Positions 6,793-9,792 of a stretch of 9,792 nucleotides of DNA are shown here, one piece after another. The notes beneath the pieces were generated by a model that saw only the letters and a list, made by a program, of their open reading frames with translations, did no database searches and was not told the origin of the DNA. The DNA lies in contig CATIYU010000160.1 of assembly GCA_949739085.1 (NCBI GenBank), forward strand, positions 1 to 9,792, given 5' to 3'. The position numbers and the translations under genes are program-made. This DNA comes from an uncultured Eubacteriales bacterium. GTDB lineage: Bacteria > Bacillota_A > Clostridia > Oscillospirales > Oscillospiraceae. Each line of letters starts with the position of its first letter. Positions within the stretch are counted from its first letter, which is position 1.

Positions 6793-7361
6793 TTATTTCA
6801 CCTCCGGCCTGGATTGCAGCTCCCGCAGCGCGAATTGCCGCAGCAGGATTTTTTCCCGGAAAGACAGGCTGTCCACCTGCCCGGGGCGCCAGCCGTAGTT
6901 GACAAACATGTAGTAGGCCAATGCGGCGTCCGGATCGCCCCTGCCAATCAGTTTTTTGCCTCTTCCTCCAGGTCCTCCGCATCATCAAAGCCGCTCAGCC
7001 GCATAATCTCTTCGCTCAGCTTCTTGAATTCCCCGGCCAGCAGCATCTTTCCAGGGACCTCCAGAGGGTCCAGAACGCCGTAGGCCCGGCACAGCTCCTC
7101 GCTGGTGAAGTCCGGCTCCACCGTGGCGGCAACCACAATCCGGCGGCTGAGGAGGCTGCCGTCCAGCTCCTTCTCCCCCCGCCTGCCGCCCTTCACGGGG
7201 CGCATGGACCGCTTGACCAGGAGGTCGTTCTCCTCCTGGGTGACCGCCCGGATTTTGAAGGGGACCGCCTTGCCGTTCTCATCGCGAAATCGTTTGGAGA
7301 CCTCCACCTCAAGGATATCCTCCGCAGAAGCGGGGTGCAAAAACGCGTGCAGCGTACTCAT
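6793..7361 (-). CDS. Tail assembly chaperone, long form made by -1 frameshift (G-T type)
   Basis: At GCA AAA AAC TGA the ribosome can slip back one base on A AAA AAC (6951-6957). It then continues CTG ATT GGC and on to TAA at 6793-6795, for a predicted product of 189 residues. The added 52 residues begin LIGRGDPDAALAYYMFVNYG and include the helical segments VDSLSFREKILLRQF and ALRELQSRPEVK. The extension has no start of its own: the -1 frame is closed upstream by TGA at 6982-6984, and between that stop and the heptamer there is no ATG, GTG or TTG. It fills the otherwise unexplained gap between the short form and the tape measure start at 6788, and it carries the ribosome binding site for that gene. 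The arrangement parallels lambda gpG/gpGT, in which the T part contacts the tape measure. The frameshift is inferred from sequence, not measured. Confidence 0.85.
6948..7361 (-). CDS. xkdN: Tail assembly chaperone, short form (XkdN-like)
   Basis: This is the zero-frame product, 137 residues starting MSTLHAFLHP. Two in-frame ATGs are possible, at 7367 and 7361. The GAGGAGG at 7369-7375 leaves one base before the first and seven before the second, so 7361 is preferred. Family features are the strand pair VEVSKRFRDENGKAVPFKIR (19-38), VEPDFTSEELCRAYGVLDPL (81-100), and VPGKMLLAGEFKKLSEEIMR (102-121), which match the 'P-d-f ... c-x-x-y-G-v-x-d-P-x-x-v ... m-l-x-x-G-E-f' pattern of XkdN/gp24-like chaperones. 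These proteins coat the tape measure before the tube polymerises around it. The C terminus is strongly acidic (DDAEDLEEEAKN) and stops at TGA 6948-6950, directly after a slippery heptamer. The long form is listed separately. Confidence 0.92.
   Translation of the reverse strand: MSTLHAFLHPASAEDILEVEVSKRFRDENGKAVPFKIRAVTQEENDLLVKRSMRPVKGGRRGEKELDGSLLSRRIVVAATVEPDFTSEELCRAYGVLDPLEVPGKMLLAGEFKKLSEEIMRLSGFDDAEDLEEEAKN
6951..6957 (-). promoter_or_regulatory. Programmed -1 ribosomal frameshift site, A AAA AAC
   Basis: On the coding strand the zero-frame codons are GCA AAA AAC TGA, so the heptamer fits X XXY YYZ exactly (X=A, Y=A, Z=C), a class known to be efficient. It sits immediately before the zero-frame stop. 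A GGAGG at 6965-6969, seven bases upstream of the heptamer, could act as an internal Shine-Dalgarno stimulator as in dnaX. A small GGCG/CGCC hairpin (6936-6939 with 6925-6928, seven-base loop) starts about 11 bases downstream. The site would set the ratio of short to long chaperone. Confidence 0.85.
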
Positions 7362-7368
7362 AAACATT

Positions 7369-7375
7369 CCTCCTC
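7369..7375 (-). promoter_or_regulatory. Ribosome binding site deciding the chaperone start
   Basis: GAGGAGG on the coding strand is one base from ATG 7367 but seven bases from ATG 7361, so it selects the second ATG. It occupies the short gap after the tube gene stop. Confidence 0.75.
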
Positions 7376-7376
7376 T

Positions 7377-7862
7377 TTATTCGGCTCCCAGCTTGTCCGG
7401 GTTGTGGAACCGGGACAAAATCTCAAACTTCTCAAAGGTAAAGGAAAAATCCATAGTGAGCATATCCGCGTCCGTGTCCAGCACAGACAGTGGAATCGTC
7501 CCGGAGAGCTTACAGCCGTAGTAGGCCACCGTCTGAACGCCCACGCTGGCGGCCTCATCTTCGTTTGTGGCCTGCAAGGTGAACTGGGGCATACTGCCGG
7601 TCTTGATGTACTGCTCCAGCATATCCAGAAACAGCGGCGTGCCGTAGTAGGTAGTACCAGTGCCAGTGCGCTTGACGCCGCCGGGCTTGTTCTGGATATT
7701 TTTGGTGCCCACCACCTTCATATCCGTGCCGGTAATCTCCGCCTGGGTCTGTATCTTCTTCAGGCCGAAGAGCTCCCGGACCTGCCCGTCTATGGTGATG
7801 AACGCCTTACCGGCGGAGCCGTGGACGGTGTCCTTCTCCAAAAGAAAACTTCTCTTGCCCAT
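7377..7862 (-). CDS. xkdM: Tail tube protein (XkdM-like)
   Basis: This 161-residue protein lies 13 bases after the sheath stop and has an AGGGAGG ribosome binding site before ATG 7862. It reads as a compact beta-rich fold. SFLLEKDTVHGSAGKAFITI occupies 5-24, with the typical XkdM start pattern in which G-x-A is followed by a strand and 'dG'. The conserved middle is KKIQTQAEITGTDMKVVGTK (35-54). GTGTTYYGTPLFLDMLEQYI at 67-86 matches the 'K-x-x-G-x-x-t-G-t-l-t-i-y-y' strand plus helix of the family. The late strand pair DADMLTMDFSFTFEKFEI (131-148) is the signature DF-x-F-t-f-e-d motif. Tube subunits form hexameric rings inside the sheath and make the channel for DNA, or for depolarisation in tailocins. 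It is slightly longer than the roughly 147 residues I recall for PBSX XkdM. Identification is firm. Confidence 0.92.
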   Translation of the reverse strand: MGKRSFLLEKDTVHGSAGKAFITIDGQVRELFGLKKIQTQAEITGTDMKVVGTKNIQNKPGGVKRTGTGTTYYGTPLFLDMLEQYIKTGSMPQFTLQATNEDEAASVGVQTVAYYGCKLSGTIPLSVLDTDADMLTMDFSFTFEKFEILSRFHNPDKLGAE

Positions 7863-7875
7863 ACTTACCTCCCTA

Positions 7876-9219
7876 TCAGGAAACGGAGACGGTCATATAG
7901 ATCTTCTCCACCGCGTCCGCCAGGCGGAAGGCCAGATTGATCACCAGACTATCAGCCGTTTTACCCTCCAGCACCTCCACGTCCTCCCCTGCCGGACGCT
8001 GGCGCAGGCCGCCTCTGGCGTACATGTCTAACAGATATTCCAGGATGGCCGCCTTGAAGAGTCCCCGCCCTTCCTCGTTGTTATCCACCTTGCCCTGGTA
8101 GTGCAGGGAGAACTCCCGGTAGATGTCGTTTGCCAGGCAATTGCAGGAGCGCATGGTCCGATTCTTGTGGAACGCCTCGCCCAGCTCCGGGGTGAAGGTA
8201 ACCAGTGTGTTGATATCCGTCTCTATGCGTACCCGGCCAAATTCCTCCGAAAAAACCACGTCTCCCGCCAGGATGGCGGCCTCGATCTGACTGCCGGTGA
8301 GCTTGGGGGAAACGTCCACCGCGCCGGGGTAGGCCGCGCAGGAGAGCGATTGGTACGCCTGCGCCCCGGCCTGCGCTCCCGCCAGCCACCAGACAGCTTC
8401 CTGCGCTGTCAGGACCGAGCCGTCCTCCAGAACCACGCCGGAGCGGCTGTTGATGACAAACTGGCTGTCCGCGTTGACCGCGCCAGAGGTCACCAGCTGG
8501 CTGTAGCGGCCCTCTTGACCGGCCAGCCGCTGGACAAAGGAGGCGCAGGCCTGCCGGACTGCGCTGTCCGCACCGTCATACAGCAGGATATCAAAGCTGT
8601 AGGACTCCAGGGCCTCCAGCGCGGCGGCATAACCGGAGATTTCAACTGTGCCATCTCCGCCGCCGGAGAGCTTTACCCCTGCCGCAGCGGCCAGGGGACC
8701 GTCTCCGGAGAAGGATACCCAGCCGTTGGCCTTCAGGTCCGATACGGTCTTCGCCTGCTGCCGGTCCGCCTGTGCGCCGTCCACCAGGGTCAGAACGGTG
8801 AAGGTCCCAGGCTCGTCCACGTCCTCCGAGACGGCGACGGCGATGTCGTTGCCCCGGACGCCGGGGTAAAGGGCCGTGGCCGTCACACCGGCGGAGAGCT
8901 CCGCCGCAGCCTGGACGGCCCCGCTGGCGGCGGGGCGGTACAGCAGCAGCTTTGTGGGAGCGGCGGACACATCCGTGCCCTTGAAAAACTCCCGCAGAAA
9001 CCACGCCTGGGGCGCGGCGGTATCGTAGCCCACATAGGCTGTGGGGTCCGCGCCCGCATCAATGGTCATGACCTCCCCCACCGGCCCCCAGGAGAGGGGA
9101 CGGCAGGCCGCCGCCGTCCCCCTGCTGCCCAGCGCCGGGACGCGGCCTCCCTTGCTGCTGAAATTGATGTAAATGCCGGGCCGGACCTTGTTCTGCGCCG
9201 TCCAGGTGCCTCCAGCCAT
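7876..9219 (-). CDS. xkdK: Phage tail sheath protein (XkdK-like)
   Basis: This 447-residue protein is the usual size for a clostridial or PBSX-type sheath. The N terminus (MAGGTWTAQNKVRPGIYINF) is the characteristic opening of these proteins and forms the donated strand in the sheath lattice. A first domain follows with GTAAACRPLSWGPVGEV at 34-50, then a variable outer insertion of about residues 100-200. The conserved C-terminal domain has NSRSGVVLEDG at 257-267, ETDINTLVTFTP at 333-344, NCLANDIYREF at 360-370, and an ending DAVEKIYMTVSV. Sheath subunits stack around the tube and contract to drive it through the cell envelope. Translation starts at ATG 9219, preceded by AGGAGG and coupled to the small upstream gene. 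Nothing indicates truncation. Identification is firm, and the symbol is given by homology to PBSX. Confidence 0.95.
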   Translation of the reverse strand: MAGGTWTAQNKVRPGIYINFSSKGGRVPALGSRGTAAACRPLSWGPVGEVMTIDAGADPTAYVGYDTAAPQAWFLREFFKGTDVSAAPTKLLLYRPAASGAVQAAAELSAGVTATALYPGVRGNDIAVAVSEDVDEPGTFTVLTLVDGAQADRQQAKTVSDLKANGWVSFSGDGPLAAAAGVKLSGGGDGTVEISGYAAALEALESYSFDILLYDGADSAVRQACASFVQRLAGQEGRYSQLVTSGAVNADSQFVINSRSGVVLEDGSVLTAQEAVWWLAGAQAGAQAYQSLSCAAYPGAVDVSPKLTGSQIEAAILAGDVVFSEEFGRVRIETDINTLVTFTPELGEAFHKNRTMRSCNCLANDIYREFSLHYQGKVDNNEEGRGLFKAAILEYLLDMYARGGLRQRPAGEDVEVLEGKTADSLVINLAFRLADAVEKIYMTVSVS

Positions 9220-9380
9220 CAGCGCTCACCTCCTAAAAATTTGTCCAGGACGGCTTTCGCCTCCCGGACCGTGTAGGCGGGCTTCGTCAGGAGAATTTTG
9301 GCGAAATCCCGCTGGTAGCCCGCCAGGGCCTTGCTATCCAGCAGGTCCCTGGTGGGATAACTTTTTTCTTGCTCCTTCAT
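9219..9380 (-). CDS. Small YqzN/YkzM-like protein, 53 aa
   Basis: A 53-codon frame runs from ATG at 9380 to TGA at 9219-9221. Its start overlaps the terminator stop as ATGA, and its stop shares one base with the sheath start (TGATG). A GGGAGG ribosome binding site lies just upstream of the start, and an AGGAGG inside its own end serves the sheath gene. The protein begins MKEQEKSYPTRDLLDSKALA and continues with a basic YQRDFAKILL helix, a PAYTVREAKAVLDKF helix and a short GGER tail. This 'Y-t-r-e-L-l-x-S-k ... Y-T-x-e-E-A' pattern resembles the small YqzN/YkzM proteins found before the sheath gene in PBSX and the skin element. No biochemical role is known to me for that family. Position and tight coupling suggest a tail assembly accessory. 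It is short enough to be missed by gene callers. Confidence 0.72.
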   Translation of the reverse strand: MKEQEKSYPTRDLLDSKALAGYQRDFAKILLTKPAYTVREAKAVLDKFLGGER

Positions 9381-9790
9381 GGGCGTTCCTCCCAGTTCAG
9401 TTCCTGAATGGACTGCATCAGGACGGCGTCCTCCTCCACGGTCAGATGCAGCTTCAAGTCGAATTTATAGTGCAGCGTGCTTTCGGCAATCTCCCACCGC
9501 CGGTTGTAGGTCCGCAAAAGCGTGGACGCCCCGCCGCAGCGGTACGGGAAGGTCTCCATTACGCCGTCCAGCACGTCCGCCGCCCTTTGCAGGAGGCGGT
9601 CCCCCTGGGGTTGGTTCAGCCGCTCCAGATACACCAGGTCCAGCCCCAGCCGCCGCAGAAGACGGCCCCCTGGCTTCAGAGAGATACGGGCGTTGGTCTG
9701 CCGCAGGAACATGGCGGGCGGGTGTGTCCCCTGCTGGTTGGGGCCCACATAAAAGGTCGCGTGCGGCAGGTCCGGCGCGAGATAGTCCGC
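9377..9790 (-). CDS. Tail terminator-like protein (DUF6838-like), 5' partial
   Basis: The reading frame is open to the window edge. It continues upstream of the GTG at 9748 (preceding residues read ADYLAPDLPHATFY), so that GTG is not the start and the gene begins outside the window. 137 residues are visible. Features resembling small phage tail terminator proteins (DUF6838 type) are a central strand segment LDLVYLERL, a helix rich in R/L/A (DRLLQRAADVLDGV), and a late pair RWEIAESTLHYKFDLKL followed by a C-terminal MQSIQELN helix. In such phages the terminator caps the growing tube and sheath and joins the tail to the head. Its place directly before the sheath gene block fits that role. Its stop codon overlaps the next start (ATGA). 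The family assignment rests on pattern and position, not a search. Another small head-tail connector protein is the main alternative. Confidence 0.62.
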   Translation of the reverse strand, partial: ADYLAPDLPHATFYVGPNQQGTHPPAMFLRQTNARISLKPGGRLLRRLGLDLVYLERLNQPQGDRLLQRAADVLDGVMETFPYRCGGASTLLRTYNRRWEIAESTLHYKFDLKLHLTVEEDAVLMQSIQELNWEERP

Positions 9791-9792
9791 CA

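Noticed and set aside
6722..6988. Minus-strand +1 frame beginning MMMRRTWRKR across the chaperone end
   Set aside because: It overlaps both the chaperone extension and the tape measure start, has no good ribosome binding site and no family features. The -1 frame gives a better-fitting extension and ends just before the tape measure.
6921..7940. Long plus-strand open frame opposite tube and chaperone genes
   Set aside because: It spans several confident minus-strand genes and shows only composition-driven residues.
8101..9276. Long plus-strand open frame opposite the sheath gene
   Set aside because: The sheath reading on the minus strand is unambiguous; this is its shadow.
1..9792. Internal promoters, terminators, tRNA genes, CRISPR arrays, insertion sequences
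   Set aside because: Gaps between genes are at most 15 bases and contain only ribosome binding sites. No cloverleaf, repeat-spacer or terminal inverted repeat pattern was seen on reading both strands.

Overview
The window is one uninterrupted stretch of a contractile-tail (myovirus-type) morphogenesis operon, read entirely on the minus strand from about 9790 down to 1. Gene order and protein motifs match the PBSX/skin-element (Xkd/Yqb) tail modules of Firmicutes. The high GC content, GC-rich codon use and strong GGAGG-type ribosome binding sites suggest a GC-rich clostridial host, such as a gut Oscillospiraceae-type bacterium. The host assignment is inference from style only. No integrase, capsid, portal, terminase or lysis gene is visible, so the window alone cannot separate a complete prophage from a tail-only particle (diffocin-like bacteriocin).

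Layout in transcription order: tail terminator-like protein (DUF6838-like, 5' end off the window); a 53-residue YqzN/YkzM-like small protein; tail sheath (XkdK); tail tube (XkdM); tail assembly chaperone (XkdN) with a -1 frameshift extension; tape measure protein; XkdP-like tube/baseplate connector protein; XkdQ-like hub; XkdR-like (DUF2577) putative spike; XkdS-like (DUF2634, gp25 position); XkdT baseplate J protein; XkdU (YmfQ/DUF2313); a 76-residue fibre-associated protein; and the first 41 codons of an unrecognised protein running off the window at base 1. Genes are separated by at most 15 bases or overlap (ATGA, TGATG and TAATG junctions). There is no room for internal promoters or terminators and none was seen. 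No tRNA, rRNA, CRISPR array, insertion sequence or attachment site was found.

How it works together: the tube and sheath polymerise to a length set by the tape measure, which is chaperoned by the two XkdN-type products. The XkdP-Q-R-S-T-U set builds the hub, spike and baseplate wedges, and the last genes begin the host-recognition fibres. The points most worth a second look are: (1) a perfect A AAA AAC slippery heptamer just before the chaperone stop codon, opening a 52-codon -1 extension that ends just before the tape measure start; (2) four H-x-H motifs at an exact 9-residue period in the XkdR-like putative spike, followed by a second short tandem repeat; (3) a three-fold TH repeat at the end of XkdU; (4) an apparent SH3-like domain at the end of the XkdP-like protein where a LysM domain would be expected; and (5) AT-richer patches inside the tape measure gene and at the fibre end that suggest module exchange. 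No wholly new system is evident; this is a recognisable tail operon with several local peculiarities.
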